A DNA stretch of 64,000 nt from Caulobacter sp. (GTDB taxonomy: Bacteria > Pseudomonadota > Alphaproteobacteria > Caulobacterales > Caulobacteraceae): positions 18,584-82,583 of the forward strand of contig JAHBYC010000011.1 in assembly GCA_019636175.1 (NCBI GenBank), given 5' to 3'. The position numbers were made by a program, and so were the translations under genes. Position 1 is the first letter of the stretch. Every line of letters starts with the position of its first letter. Below, piece by piece: positions 51,003 to 60,059 of the stretch. The notes under the pieces were generated by a model. It was given only the letters and a program-made list of their open reading frames with translations, made no database searches and was not told the DNA's origin.

Positions 51003-53540
51003 TCAGCCGGCCTCGGCCAGCTCCGGATTGATCGGCTCCAGCGCCGTCGCAACCGCCGCCAGCAGGCTGTCGGCCCGGACCGGCTTGGAGAGATGGGCGT
51101 CCGCGCCGGCCTCCAGGCTTGAGCGCACGTGATCGTCCAGCGCATTGGCCGTCAGCATGATCACCGGGGTCCGGGGCTGGCCAGTCGCCCGCTCGCGCTC
51201 CCGCAGCCGGCGGGTGGCGGTCAGGCCGTCCATCTCCGGCATCTGCATATCCATCAGGACAACGTCGTAGGCCTGCACCGACAGACGCTCCAGCGCGGCG
51301 AGCCCGGTCTCGACGATGTCGAGCCGAACGCCGGCCGCCTCAAGGATCAGCCGGACGACCTTCTGATTGGTCGGATGATCCTCGGCCAGCAACACATGCA
51401 CGCCGTCCACTTCCGCCTGAGGGGCGCTGGCCGGGCCGTTCTCGGCAGGCGCGGCGATCGAGGCGACCTGTTCCAGCGGCAGGGTCACCGTGAAGACCGA
51501 CCCTTCTCCAGGCGTGGAGGCGGCCGAAATCTGCCCGCCCATGAGGTCCGCCAGCGAGCGGCAGATCGCCAGACCCAGTCCTGTCCCGCCGAACCGCCGG
51601 GTGATCGAGGCGTCGGCCTGTTCGAACCTGCGGAACAGCCTCTGGCCCGTTTCGAGATCGAAGCCGATTCCGGTGTCGCGAATGCTGAAAACCAGATCCT
51701 TGCCCTGTCGGTCCACGCCGAGGCTGACCTGCCCGGTCTGGGTGAACTTCACCGCGTTGGACAGCAGGTTGGACAGAATCTGGGTGATCCGCACGGGATC
51801 ACCGCGCCATTGACCGGCGGCGTCCGCCTCAACGGTCCAGTCGAGAGCCAGGCCTTTGGCCGCCGCCGACTCGGCGTGCAAGGCGCCAATGTGGTTGACC
51901 AGGGTCTGGACATCAAAGTTCGATACTTCCAGCCGCAGCTCGCCGGCCTCGATTTTGGAGAAGTCCAGGATATCGGTCAGCACCTGTTCCAGAAGCCGGC
52001 CCGAGGAGACGATCAGTTCGGCCAGCTCGCGGCCGCGCGTGGTGGTCTGCTCCCGCGCCAGGGTCTCGGAAACGGCCACCACGCCATTGAGCGGAGTCCT
52101 CAGCTCGTGGCTCATATTGGCCAGGAACCGTGATTTTTCCTGATTGGCCCTTTCCAGTTCGGCGGTGCGCAGACGGACACGGTTCTCCAGGTCGTCCATG
52201 ACCTGGGCGGCCTGGTCGCGAGCCGCCTTCAGGGCGCGGGCCAGGGCGCCGATCTCGTCGGACCGGGCTTCGACCGAGGCCAGTTCAGCGGCGACCGGGT
52301 CCGGCACGGGCGACTGTGGATCGCGACGGCGAGTCTCGGCGAAGTCGGCCAGTCGACCCAATGGCTGGGCGATGGTCTTTCGCGCCATCGCCAGAACGAC
52401 GCCACACTGCAGAGCGGCGGCGATCAACCCCAGCACCAGGATCCAGGCCGCAGATTTGGCCGCCGCCATCGCCACCGAGGTGGCCGGATAGCGGATCATG
52501 AAATACCAGTCCGGCCCCCGCAGCTTGCCGAAGGCGACAATGTAGCGGCCATCCGGGCTGCGGATGACGCCGCGGTCGGCCTTTGTCGCCCGTATCCGCT
52601 TTACCAGCTCGCGCAGCTGCATATCCCGCTCATAGGCGGCCACGGTCGCCTCTGACGCCATGCCCGGCGTGGCGAAGCCGGGATAGGCGATGAGTTCGCC
52701 TTGCTCGGTGGTGATCAGATTCACCGAGCCACGGCTCGTGTCGCCAATCGCTCGCATGAAATAGCCGGACAGTTCGATCGAGGAGCCAAAGGCGCCGATA
52801 TGACGTCCGTCGACATCGACCGGCGTCATGCATCCCGTCGCCAGACGGTCGCCTTCCTTATCCTGAATCAACCGCTGCAGGCTGGTGCAGCGAATACCCC
52901 GGGCGGGATTGATCGCTGGCAGGGTGATCTGGGTCATCTGCTCGCCGGCGATGCTCAGATCGGCGGGGGCCTCGCGACGATAGAACATCAGCCGGTCGGG
53001 GCGCTTCGGAGCGAAGACGACAACGCGGGTCTTGGGCGTGAAGAAGTAGAAGTTGTCGTAGCGCGTGACCAGAGCCTCTCCGAACTTGGGCGTGACGCGA
53101 TAGGCGGCGACCAGGGCCTTCTTCTCCTCAAGGCTGACGTGAGCCCCGTCAGCGATGAAGGCTCCCAACCCATAGATGAATTCTCCATTGGCGGAGGTCT
53201 TTCCGTCGAATGCGCTGTCGCGGCTTCGACGGGTTCCATCCTTCTGCAGCGGAAAATACTCATCAAAAAGCCGATTGGTCTGCGCCTCGCCCAGGTGGGC
53301 CATCCGCAGCTTCAGCGCCGCGCCCGCGTCGCGATGAGCGTCGGCCAGGTCGGTAAAGCGCCGTTCCTCCTGGTTGGCGCGCTGGTTCACATAGTCGCTG
53401 AGATAGGCGATCTCCCTGCGTTCCAGTTCCTGCTGGAAGGCGAAGAAGGCCGCGCCGAAGGCCACAAGGGTCACGGCGACCGACAACAGGCCCACGTTGA
53501 GCATGAATTTGCGGGAGATGGAGGTCGGCGTGGGGCGCAT
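51003..53540 (-). CDS. Membrane hybrid histidine kinase with Cache-like sensor
   Basis: An 845-residue kinase. One helix at about 14-34 (LNVGLLSVAVTLVAFGAAFFAF), then a periplasmic region of about 330 residues with a double-Cache look (DGRHIGAFGSSIEL, SPDGRYIVAFGKLRGPDWYFMIRYP), and a second helix (AAWILVLGLIAAALQCGVVLA). A HAMP-like linker and coiled coil lead to HisKA (FLANMSHELRTPLNGVVA), an ATPase (NLLSNAVKFT, DTGIGF, GGTGLGLAI) and a C-terminal receiver (YDVVLMDMQMPEMDGL, phospho-Asp). Its output partner is not visible here. It separates nadD from rsfS and is transcribed in the opposite direction, probably an insertion into an older cluster. Confidence 0.9.
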   Translation of the reverse strand: MRPTPTSISRKFMLNVGLLSVAVTLVAFGAAFFAFQQELERREIAYLSDYVNQRANQEERRFTDLADAHRDAGAALKLRMAHLGEAQTNRLFDEYFPLQKDGTRRSRDSAFDGKTSANGEFIYGLGAFIADGAHVSLEEKKALVAAYRVTPKFGEALVTRYDNFYFFTPKTRVVVFAPKRPDRLMFYRREAPADLSIAGEQMTQITLPAINPARGIRCTSLQRLIQDKEGDRLATGCMTPVDVDGRHIGAFGSSIELSGYFMRAIGDTSRGSVNLITTEQGELIAYPGFATPGMASEATVAAYERDMQLRELVKRIRATKADRGVIRSPDGRYIVAFGKLRGPDWYFMIRYPATSVAMAAAKSAAWILVLGLIAAALQCGVVLAMARKTIAQPLGRLADFAETRRRDPQSPVPDPVAAELASVEARSDEIGALARALKAARDQAAQVMDDLENRVRLRTAELERANQEKSRFLANMSHELRTPLNGVVAVSETLAREQTTTRGRELAELIVSSGRLLEQVLTDILDFSKIEAGELRLEVSNFDVQTLVNHIGALHAESAAAKGLALDWTVEADAAGQWRGDPVRITQILSNLLSNAVKFTQTGQVSLGVDRQGKDLVFSIRDTGIGFDLETGQRLFRRFEQADASITRRFGGTGLGLAICRSLADLMGGQISAASTPGEGSVFTVTLPLEQVASIAAPAENGPASAPQAEVDGVHVLLAEDHPTNQKVVRLILEAAGVRLDIVETGLAALERLSVQAYDVVLMDMQMPEMDGLTATRRLRERERATGQPRTPVIMLTANALDDHVRSSLEAGADAHLSKPVRADSLLAAVATALEPINPELAEAG

Positions 53541-53740
53541 GGGCCATGATATTCACCCCGAGGGTCTTTAAATTTGGTTCGAACAGCGCGGTCTGCGCGG
53601 CGCTCAAGGCAGGCCGGCGCGGGCGTCGGAAGCGCGGACGGGCCCGGGCGCCAATCATCCACCCTGACGGCGGCCGCAAAACCTGCTATGGCTCTCCTTT
53701 GTAGCGAGAGACAACAAGGAGCACTCCGCTGAACCGCGAG

Positions 53741-54136
53741 TTGGCGCCCCAGGCGCAGGAGGCCGCAATACTGGCCTCCACCGACGAACCCAAGCCGGGT
53801 TCGCTCGAGGATTTGATCATGTCGCGTCTCGACGACGACAAGGCCCAGGACATCGTCCTCATCGACTTGAAGGGCAAGAGCCCGATGGCCGACTCGCTGA
53901 TTGTCGCGTCCGGTCGCTCCCACCGTCACGTCGGCGCTCTGGCCGACCATGTTCTTCGCGCCCTCAAGGACGCCGGCCACGGCCGGGCCCGGGTCGAAGG
54001 CCTGCCGCACTGCGACTGGGTGCTGATCGACGCCGGCGACCTGGTGGTTCACCTGTTCAGGCCCGAAGTTCGGTCCTTCTACAACATCGAGAAGATCTGG
54101 TCGGTCGACTCCAACCACATCAAGGCGGCGAACTGA
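53741..54136 (+). CDS. rsfS: Ribosome silencing factor
   Basis: A 131-residue protein of the RsfS/Iojap family: LEDLIMSRLDDDKAQDIVLIDLKGKSPMADSLIVASGRS, HVGALADHVLRAL and the final DWVLIDAGDLVVHLFRPEVRSFYNIEKIW. It binds L14 on the large ribosomal subunit and blocks subunit joining when nutrients are low. The start is taken as TTG 53741; AAGGAG lies rather far upstream (53714), so the exact N-terminus is uncertain. It runs into rlmH with a four-base overlap. Confidence 0.92.
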   Translation: MAPQAQEAAILASTDEPKPGSLEDLIMSRLDDDKAQDIVLIDLKGKSPMADSLIVASGRSHRHVGALADHVLRALKDAGHGRARVEGLPHCDWVLIDAGDLVVHLFRPEVRSFYNIEKIWSVDSNHIKAAN

Positions 54137-54597
54137 AGATCACGCTGCTGACCATCGGTCGGCTGGGGCGGTCGACCGAGGCCGCCCTGGCTGCCGACTA
54201 CGTCCAGAGGGCGACGGCTTCTGGACGCTCGCTTGGCCTGGGCCCGGTCGAGATTGTCGAGGTCGAGGCCCGAAAAACGGGCAAGGCCGCCGAGGCCGAG
54301 GTTCTCCTTCCCCACCTCAAGGACGCTCATGTCATTGCCTGCGACGAGCACGGCAAGGCCTGGACCAGCCGCGCCTTCGCCGGCCGCGTGGCGACGCTGC
54401 GGGACGGCGGCGTTCGCCGTCTGGTTCTGATCATCGGCGGGGCTGACGGCCTGGACGGCGCGATCCTCGAGGCCGCCCAGGAGACCCTCGCCTTCGGCCC
54501 GCAGACCTGGCCGCACGCCCTGGCCCGGGCCATGCTGGCCGAGCAGGTCTATCGCGCCGTGACCATTCTGTCGGGAAGTCCCTACCACAGGGATTGA
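54133..54597 (+). CDS. rlmH: 23S rRNA (pseudouridine1915-N3)-methyltransferase
   Basis: A 154-residue SPOUT methyltransferase that methylates pseudouridine 1915 in helix 69 of 23S rRNA. The sequence KITLLTIGRLGRS is the exact family N-terminus, and the only codon before it that can start translation is CTG, whose last two bases are part of the rsfS TGA (overlap CTGA). There is no ATG, GTG or TTG in this frame in the region just upstream. The trefoil knot has LVLIIGGADGLDGA and the C-terminal LARAMLAEQVYRAVTILSGSPYH is the family ending. The length is normal. The apparent CTG start is unusual. Confidence 0.9.
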   Translation: MKITLLTIGRLGRSTEAALAADYVQRATASGRSLGLGPVEIVEVEARKTGKAAEAEVLLPHLKDAHVIACDEHGKAWTSRAFAGRVATLRDGGVRRLVLIIGGADGLDGAILEAAQETLAFGPQTWPHALARAMLAEQVYRAVTILSGSPYHRD

Positions 54598-54655
54598 CGT
54601 CAGGCCTCGACACATTGCTTCGCGCGCCGGGCGATTGGTGTAGAACGATGGCTCC

Positions 54656-55702
54656 ATGCGCGCGCCCGCTCTTCTCGCCATCCTGGCTCTCAGCGCCCTC
54701 TCCGCCGCCAGCGTAGCGCAGGAGCCGGCCGACGCGCCCTCGCCCCAGGCCATGCTGGTGCTGACGCCCGGCGACGCCGATCCGGCCAGTCGCGAGGCGG
54801 CCCGCCGGGAGATCGCCGCCCTCCGCGAAGACCTGCGCCGTATCGCCTCAAGCCAGGCCCGGGGCGGACGCGACGTCGAGGCGGCCCGCGCCCGCCTGGC
54901 CCTGCTGAACGCCCGGGAAACGGCTCTGACCGCCCAACTCGGTCGGGAGCGGCAACGCCTGGGCGGTCTGTTTGCCGCCCTGACCCTGTTCCGGCGCGAT
55001 CCGCCGCCGGCCCTCCTGGTCCGGCCGGACGACGCGCGGGACGCGGTGCGCGCCGCCATCCTGATGCGGGCCATGACGCCCGAACTGGAACGCCGGGCCC
55101 GGGCCTTTGCCGGCGAGGCCCGCGAGATTTCCACCCTTCGTCGCCAGGCGGCCGGCGCCAGCGTCGCCGTCCTCACGGCCGAAAGCGAGGCGGCCGGTCG
55201 GCGCGGCGATCTGGATCGGCTGCTCGCCCAGCAACGCGAGATCGAGCAACGCTATCCACAGTCCGCCCAGGCGGCCGGCCGGGAGGTCGGATCTCCGGGC
55301 GGCCTGGTCGACAGCTTTCCGCGCAAGGCGGTCGGCGCGGAACCCGGCGTCCTTCATCGCCCGGTGCCCGGCCCTGTCATTCGCGGCTATTCCTCACCCA
55401 ATTCCCCGGGCCTGTGGCTGCGGGCCGAAAGCGGCGCGCAGGTGGTCAGTCCGGTTCAAGGGCGGGTTGAATTCTCTGGTCCGGTCACGGGATGGGGGGT
55501 CATTCTGATCATCAGGACAAACGAGGGCTTCCATCTGGTGCTGGCGGGTCTGGACCAGGCGACCATCGCGGCCGGCGGCAAGGTCGTTTCCGGCGAGGCG
55601 GTTGGTCGCATGGCGTCGGATGCTGGAACGCCGGAACTTTACCTGGAACTGCGGCGCGACGGCGCGCCCGTGGATCCGGCGCGCTGGCTGTCGGCGCATT
55701 AA
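54656..55702 (+). CDS. EnvC-like protein with a degenerate M23 (LytM) domain
   Basis: A 348-residue exported protein. Signal peptide APALLAILALSALSAASVA; residues about 40-200 form long coiled coils (REAARREIAALREDLRRI, ARARLALLNARETALTAQL) as in EnvC. The C-terminal LytM-type domain has PGPVIRGYSSPNSPGLWLRAESGAQVVSPVQGRVEFSG, but the zinc ligands expected in the HxxxD and HxH motifs are missing (SPNSPG, PELYLELRRDG). It is therefore probably an activator of amidases, not an enzyme. It stands in front of the ctpA protease, a common gene order. Confidence 0.85.
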   Translation: MRAPALLAILALSALSAASVAQEPADAPSPQAMLVLTPGDADPASREAARREIAALREDLRRIASSQARGGRDVEAARARLALLNARETALTAQLGRERQRLGGLFAALTLFRRDPPPALLVRPDDARDAVRAAILMRAMTPELERRARAFAGEAREISTLRRQAAGASVAVLTAESEAAGRRGDLDRLLAQQREIEQRYPQSAQAAGREVGSPGGLVDSFPRKAVGAEPGVLHRPVPGPVIRGYSSPNSPGLWLRAESGAQVVSPVQGRVEFSGPVTGWGVILIIRTNEGFHLVLAGLDQATIAAGGKVVSGEAVGRMASDAGTPELYLELRRDGAPVDPARWLSAH

Positions 55703-55783
55703 GAGATATATTCCCTTTAAGGGATTAGGTTTGTTGCGATCCGCGGCCTTCAAGAGGCCGCAAAGGGAGTCTTCAGTTCGGCC

Positions 55784-57157
55784 ATGATCAAGAAGCATCT
55801 GATGATCGGCGCCTGCGCCTTTGTTCTTGGCGCGGGGACGATGGCCTACATCAGCCAGCAGGCCCAGGCGACCGCCCAGCCCAAGGCCGAGACCTACCGC
55901 ATGCTCGAGCTCTTCGGCGACGTGCTGGAGATGACCGAAAAGCAGTATGTGACCGAGGTCGATGAGAAGAAGCTGATCGAGGCGGCGCTCGAGGGCATGC
56001 TGTCCTCGCTCGATCCGCATTCCGGCTATCTGGCCCCCGCCGGCTTCGACGACATGCAGGAAACCACCAAGGGCGAGTACGGCGGCCTTGGCATCGAGAT
56101 CACCAGCGAGGATGGCGTCGTCAAGATCGTCTCGCCGATGGACGGCACGCCTGCCGACCGCGCCGGCCTGAAGCCGGGCGACTACATCACGGCCGTCAAC
56201 GGCCAGAGCGTTCTGGGGCTGCCGGTGAGCGAGGCGGTCAAGCAGATGCGCGGCAAGCCCGGCGAAAAGGTCACCCTTTCGATCGCCCGCGAAAAGACCG
56301 ATCCCTTCGACGTCACCCTGGTGCGCGAGGTGATCAAGCAGAAGGTCGTCACCTCACGGCTTGAGGGCGACTACGGCTATGTCCGACTCTCGACCTTCAA
56401 TGAGAAGGCGACCGATGAAGTGGTCGCCGCGATCAAGGACCTGAAGGCGAAGAATCCCAGGATGAAGGGGCTGGTCTTCGACCTGCGCCGCAATCCGGGC
56501 GGCCTGCTCGATCAGGCGGTCGGGGTTGCTGATGTCTTCCTGGACGGTGGCGAGGTGGTCAGCCAGCGCGGTCGCGATCCCCGCGACATCGAACGCTACA
56601 ATGCGCGACCGGGCGACCTGCTTGATGGCCTTCCGATGGTGGTTCTGGTCGACAACGGCTCGGCCAGCGCCGCGGAAATCGTCGCCGGGGCCCTGCAGGA
56701 CCGCAAGCGCGCCGAGGTCGTCGGCCTGACCAGCTTCGGCAAGGGTTCGGTCCAGACGGTGATCCCGCTTCGCGGCGGATCGGACGGCGCGGTGAAGCTG
56801 ACCACGGCGCGTTACTACACCCCGGCCGGTCGCTCGATCCAGAAGACCGGCATCGAGCCCGACCTCGAGGTCGCCGCCAGCCGCGAGCAGGCCGAACTGA
56901 TCGCCAATCGCGCGTTCCAGTTCAGCGAGGCCTCCCTGCCCAACTCTCTCGACGCCGAGGAAGGCAAGATCCGCCGCGAGGCCCACGCCCCCGCGGAAGC
57001 GCCGCCGGAAGGCTTCGACGTCAAGAAGGACTTCCAGCTGACCCGGGCGATCGATGTGCTGAAGAACGGCTCGGTGATGGCGACACCCAAGCTGCCCAAG
57101 CCTGCTCCGAAGCTCGCCAGCGCGGCCGGCAAACCGGGTTCGTCGCCGAAGAAATAG
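55784..57157 (+). CDS. ctpA: S41-family C-terminal processing protease
   Basis: A 457-residue protease. A signal/anchor (MIKKHLMIGACAFVLGAGTM) is followed by a PDZ domain (VKIVSPMDGTPADRAGLKPGDYITAVNG) and the S41 domain: GLVFDLRRNPGGLL, VVLVDNGSASAAEIVAGAL with the catalytic Ser, and GLTSFGKGSVQ with the catalytic Lys. It trims C-termini of periplasmic proteins and works with wall hydrolases and their activators. The tail is Lys/Pro-rich. It follows the EnvC-like gene. Confidence 0.93.
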   Translation: MIKKHLMIGACAFVLGAGTMAYISQQAQATAQPKAETYRMLELFGDVLEMTEKQYVTEVDEKKLIEAALEGMLSSLDPHSGYLAPAGFDDMQETTKGEYGGLGIEITSEDGVVKIVSPMDGTPADRAGLKPGDYITAVNGQSVLGLPVSEAVKQMRGKPGEKVTLSIAREKTDPFDVTLVREVIKQKVVTSRLEGDYGYVRLSTFNEKATDEVVAAIKDLKAKNPRMKGLVFDLRRNPGGLLDQAVGVADVFLDGGEVVSQRGRDPRDIERYNARPGDLLDGLPMVVLVDNGSASAAEIVAGALQDRKRAEVVGLTSFGKGSVQTVIPLRGGSDGAVKLTTARYYTPAGRSIQKTGIEPDLEVAASREQAELIANRAFQFSEASLPNSLDAEEGKIRREAHAPAEAPPEGFDVKKDFQLTRAIDVLKNGSVMATPKLPKPAPKLASAAGKPGSSPKK

Positions 57158-57269
57158 GGCGCGGCGCGATGCCGGGAGGGCCCGACGGCGCCTCCCGGTT
57201 ACGCACTTCGTTAACCATAGTCGGGCACCTTCTGACGCGACCCTTCGCAGCTTCTGGCGCCGCTCGTCC

Positions 57270-58469
57270 ATGTTTTCGCGTAAGCCGCAGATCACCCAGC
57301 CCGCGCCCCGTCCCGCCTCCGCGGGAGGCCTTGGTCGCGCGCGCGCCATCGCCATGACGGTCGCCTCCAATCCCTACCTCGGCGCCGGCGGCGCGGCCCT
57401 CCTGTTTCTGTTGACCCTGATCGTGCTGGTCCTGGTCATGGGCGACGCCAAGGCCGGCTCCCCCGTTGTCAGGCTGGACCTCGCTCACGCTGCCGCGGCC
57501 GGGGGTTCGGTGCCCGGCTGGAAGGACGCCCTGGCGCCGGAAGCCGACAGCGCCCCGGTCTCCACCGGCGAGTTTGAACTGTCGGAGCAACCGATCGAAC
57601 TGGCTGACGGCGGCGTCATCGGCGGTTCGGCCATCATCACCCTTCCCGACGGCGGCCGTCTCGAAGGCGGCCAGCCTGTATCCGTCGTCAACGCCCTGCC
57701 CCAGGCGCCCATCGCCGGCCTCACGGCGCCCGGTCCTGGCGGATCGCTGCTGCCGGTCGTCGGCGCCGATGGACGCCCGCCCTGGCAGGCCTACGCCCGC
57801 CCGTTCAAATCCAACGGCAAGCCGAAGGTCGCGCTGATCATCGGCGGGCTTGGCCTCAATCCGGCCTATACCCGCCGCGCCATCGAGTTGCTGCCGCCCG
57901 AGGTCACCCTCTCCTTCGCCCCGTACGCCGATGGCCTGCAGCAGTGGATCGATCTCGCCCGGGCCAATGGGCATGAGGTGCTGCTCGAAACCCCGATGGA
58001 GCCGAACGACTATCCCCAGAACGATCCCGGCCCCTTCACCCTGCTCGCCGGCGGCGCGCCGGGCGAGATCGTCAAGAAGACCGAGTGGGTGCTGTCCCGC
58101 GCCACCGGCTACTTCGGCGTCACCAACTACCTGGGATCGCGCTTCGTCACCTCCAACCCGGCCATGTCCGCCTTCAGCGGCGCGCTCAAGCAGCGGGGCG
58201 TCGCCTTCGTCGATGACGGCATGGCAGCCCGACGCGGCATGGGCCCGCCCCGCGCCTCCGCCGACCGCATCGTCGACGAGGATCTGTCGGCCGAGGCCAT
58301 CGCCCGGCAGTTCGCCGCCCTCGAGGCCGGCGCCCGCTCTCGCGGCCAGGCCATGGGCTCGGGATTTGCCTATCCGGTGACGCTGGAGAGCGCCGCGGTC
58401 TGGACCCGCTCCCTTGAGGAGCGTGGGTTCCAGCTGGCCCCGGCCTCGGCCCTGTTGAGCGGGCGTTGA
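57270..58469 (+). CDS. Divergent polysaccharide deacetylase (DUF610/YibQ)
   Basis: A 399-residue protein with one N-terminal membrane helix (GGAALLFLLTLIVLVLVMG) and a C-terminal YibQ domain: KVALIIGGLGLNPAYTRRAIELLPPEVTLSFAPYADGL, LLETPMEPNDYPQNDPGP, GYFGVTNYLGSRF and ALKQRGVAFVDDG. The domain is related to sugar deacetylases; its role in the envelope is unclear. It follows ctpA, as in many Gram-negatives (envC-ctpA-yibQ). Its TGA overlaps the TTG start of the rppH fusion. Confidence 0.88.
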   Translation: MFSRKPQITQPAPRPASAGGLGRARAIAMTVASNPYLGAGGAALLFLLTLIVLVLVMGDAKAGSPVVRLDLAHAAAAGGSVPGWKDALAPEADSAPVSTGEFELSEQPIELADGGVIGGSAIITLPDGGRLEGGQPVSVVNALPQAPIAGLTAPGPGGSLLPVVGADGRPPWQAYARPFKSNGKPKVALIIGGLGLNPAYTRRAIELLPPEVTLSFAPYADGLQQWIDLARANGHEVLLETPMEPNDYPQNDPGPFTLLAGGAPGEIVKKTEWVLSRATGYFGVTNYLGSRFVTSNPAMSAFSGALKQRGVAFVDDGMAARRGMGPPRASADRIVDEDLSAEAIARQFAALEAGARSRGQAMGSGFAYPVTLESAAVWTRSLEERGFQLAPASALLSGR

Positions 58470-60025
58470 GCGACTATCCCAAACACCGGCCCAACGTCGG
58501 GGTGGTTCTGTTCCATCGCGATGGCCGCGTCTGGCTGGGGCGCCGCGCCAAGACCGACGGCCATCATAGCTGGCAGTTCCCGCAGGGTGGCGTTGATGAG
58601 GGCGAGGACCTCAAGGCGGCGGCCCTGAGGGAACTCGAGGAAGAAACCGGCGTCACCTCGGTCAAGCTGCTTGGCCGCACCCGTGGCTGGATCGTCTATG
58701 ACTTTCCCCCCGAGGCCAGGGGGGCGAAGATCGCCAAGGGCTGGCGCGGCCAGAAGCAGGTCTGGTTCGCCTTTCGCTTTACCGGTAAGGACAAGGAGGT
58801 CCAGCTGGATCTCCACAATCCGCCGGAGTTTGATGCCTGGCGCTGGGGACGGCTGGACGAGACGCCAGGGCTGATCGTGCCGTTCAAGCGCGCGGCCTAT
58901 GAGCAGGTTGTCGAGGCGTTCAGACAGTATGCGGGGCAGGCCATGAGCGGTTCCATTCTGATGATCCACGGGGTGGGCGGCACGTCGGCCACCTTCGACC
59001 GGCTTGCGCCGGCATTCCGCGCCCAGGGCTGGCGGGTGGAGGCGCCGACCCTGTTCGCCGACAAGCGGACCCGCGAGAACCCACCTGCCGATCTCTCCGA
59101 CCTTCGCCTCAAGGACTACGTCGACGCCATGGAGGCGACGGCGCGCGCTCTTGAGGCCGAAACCGGCCAGCCGCCAGTCCTGCTGGGCCATTCGATGGGC
59201 AGTCTGATCGTCCAGAAGCTCGCGGAACGGGGCCTTGGTCGCGCGGCCATCCTGTTGACGCCGGCCTCTCCCGCCGACGCCCGGAGCGGCAGTTCCGTCA
59301 GCCAAGCCTTCACCTTCGCCAACATCCTGTTTGGCGGCAATCTGGAGCGCAAGGGACACAAGATCTGGCGCACCGGGTTCAACTGGGGCGTTCTCAATCG
59401 CGTCGCCCAGGCGCGCCACGCGGCCATCTATGCCCAGGCGGTCTACGACAGCGGCGGGGTCTATGCCGATCTGGCCTATCCGGATCGCGACCCTCACAGG
59501 ATCGGCTTCATCGACGAAAGCCGCATCGCCATCCCGGTCCTGACGATCGGCGGCGCCAGGGACCGCACCACCCCCATTGCCGATGTGCGCAAGGTGGCGG
59601 CCAAGTACGACCGTATCGGCGGCGACTATCTCGAGTATCCCGACAGCGGTCACTGGCTCGTCGATGAGCCCGAGACGGACCACGTCATCTCCGATATTGC
59701 CGCCTGGCTGTCCCGCAAGGACATCACCGCAGATCCACCGGCTGGCAAGCCCGTCAAGGCCAGGGCTCCGGCCCGGTCCAAGGCGGCCGCAACGCCGCAG
59801 GGCAAGGTCGAAACGGCCAGGCCCGCCGCCAAGCCGGCGCCGGCCAAGAAAGCGCCCGCCAGGAAGGCTCCTGCCAAGGCAGGGGCGTCGGGCGCCTCGG
59901 CTCCGAAATCAAAGACCGCGACAAAAGCCAAGCCCGCGGCCAAGCCCAAAGCCCCCGCCAGGACGGCGGCGAGCAAGACGGCGGCCGGTTCGACCGGCAA
60001 GACGACGGGCAAGGCCAGGACTTGA
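58466..60025 (+). CDS. rppH: RppH (Nudix) fused to an alpha/beta hydrolase and Lys/Ala/Pro tail
   Basis: A 519-residue continuous frame with two enzymes. Residues 1-160 are an RNA pyrophosphohydrolase: HRPNVGVVLFHRDGRVWLGRR, the Nudix box GGVDEGEDLKAAALRELEEETG and the typical GWRGQKQVWFAFRF. Residues about 165-430 form an alpha/beta hydrolase: GSILMIHGVGGTSATF, nucleophile elbow LLGHSMGSL, late Asp in ARDRTT and His in SGHWLVDE. The last 90 residues are Lys/Ala/Pro-rich and disordered. ATG at 58944 (AMSGSILMIHG) is where a separate hydrolase would start, so this looks like two genes joined by loss of the stop between them. TTG start overlaps the deacetylase stop. Confidence 0.85.
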   Translation: MSDYPKHRPNVGVVLFHRDGRVWLGRRAKTDGHHSWQFPQGGVDEGEDLKAAALRELEEETGVTSVKLLGRTRGWIVYDFPPEARGAKIAKGWRGQKQVWFAFRFTGKDKEVQLDLHNPPEFDAWRWGRLDETPGLIVPFKRAAYEQVVEAFRQYAGQAMSGSILMIHGVGGTSATFDRLAPAFRAQGWRVEAPTLFADKRTRENPPADLSDLRLKDYVDAMEATARALEAETGQPPVLLGHSMGSLIVQKLAERGLGRAAILLTPASPADARSGSSVSQAFTFANILFGGNLERKGHKIWRTGFNWGVLNRVAQARHAAIYAQAVYDSGGVYADLAYPDRDPHRIGFIDESRIAIPVLTIGGARDRTTPIADVRKVAAKYDRIGGDYLEYPDSGHWLVDEPETDHVISDIAAWLSRKDITADPPAGKPVKARAPARSKAAATPQGKVETARPAAKPAPAKKAPARKAPAKAGASGASAPKSKTATKAKPAAKPKAPARTAASKTAAGSTGKTTGKART

Positions 60026-60059
60026 GTCGTCGCAGCCGCATGCCAACGGCCGCCGTCCG

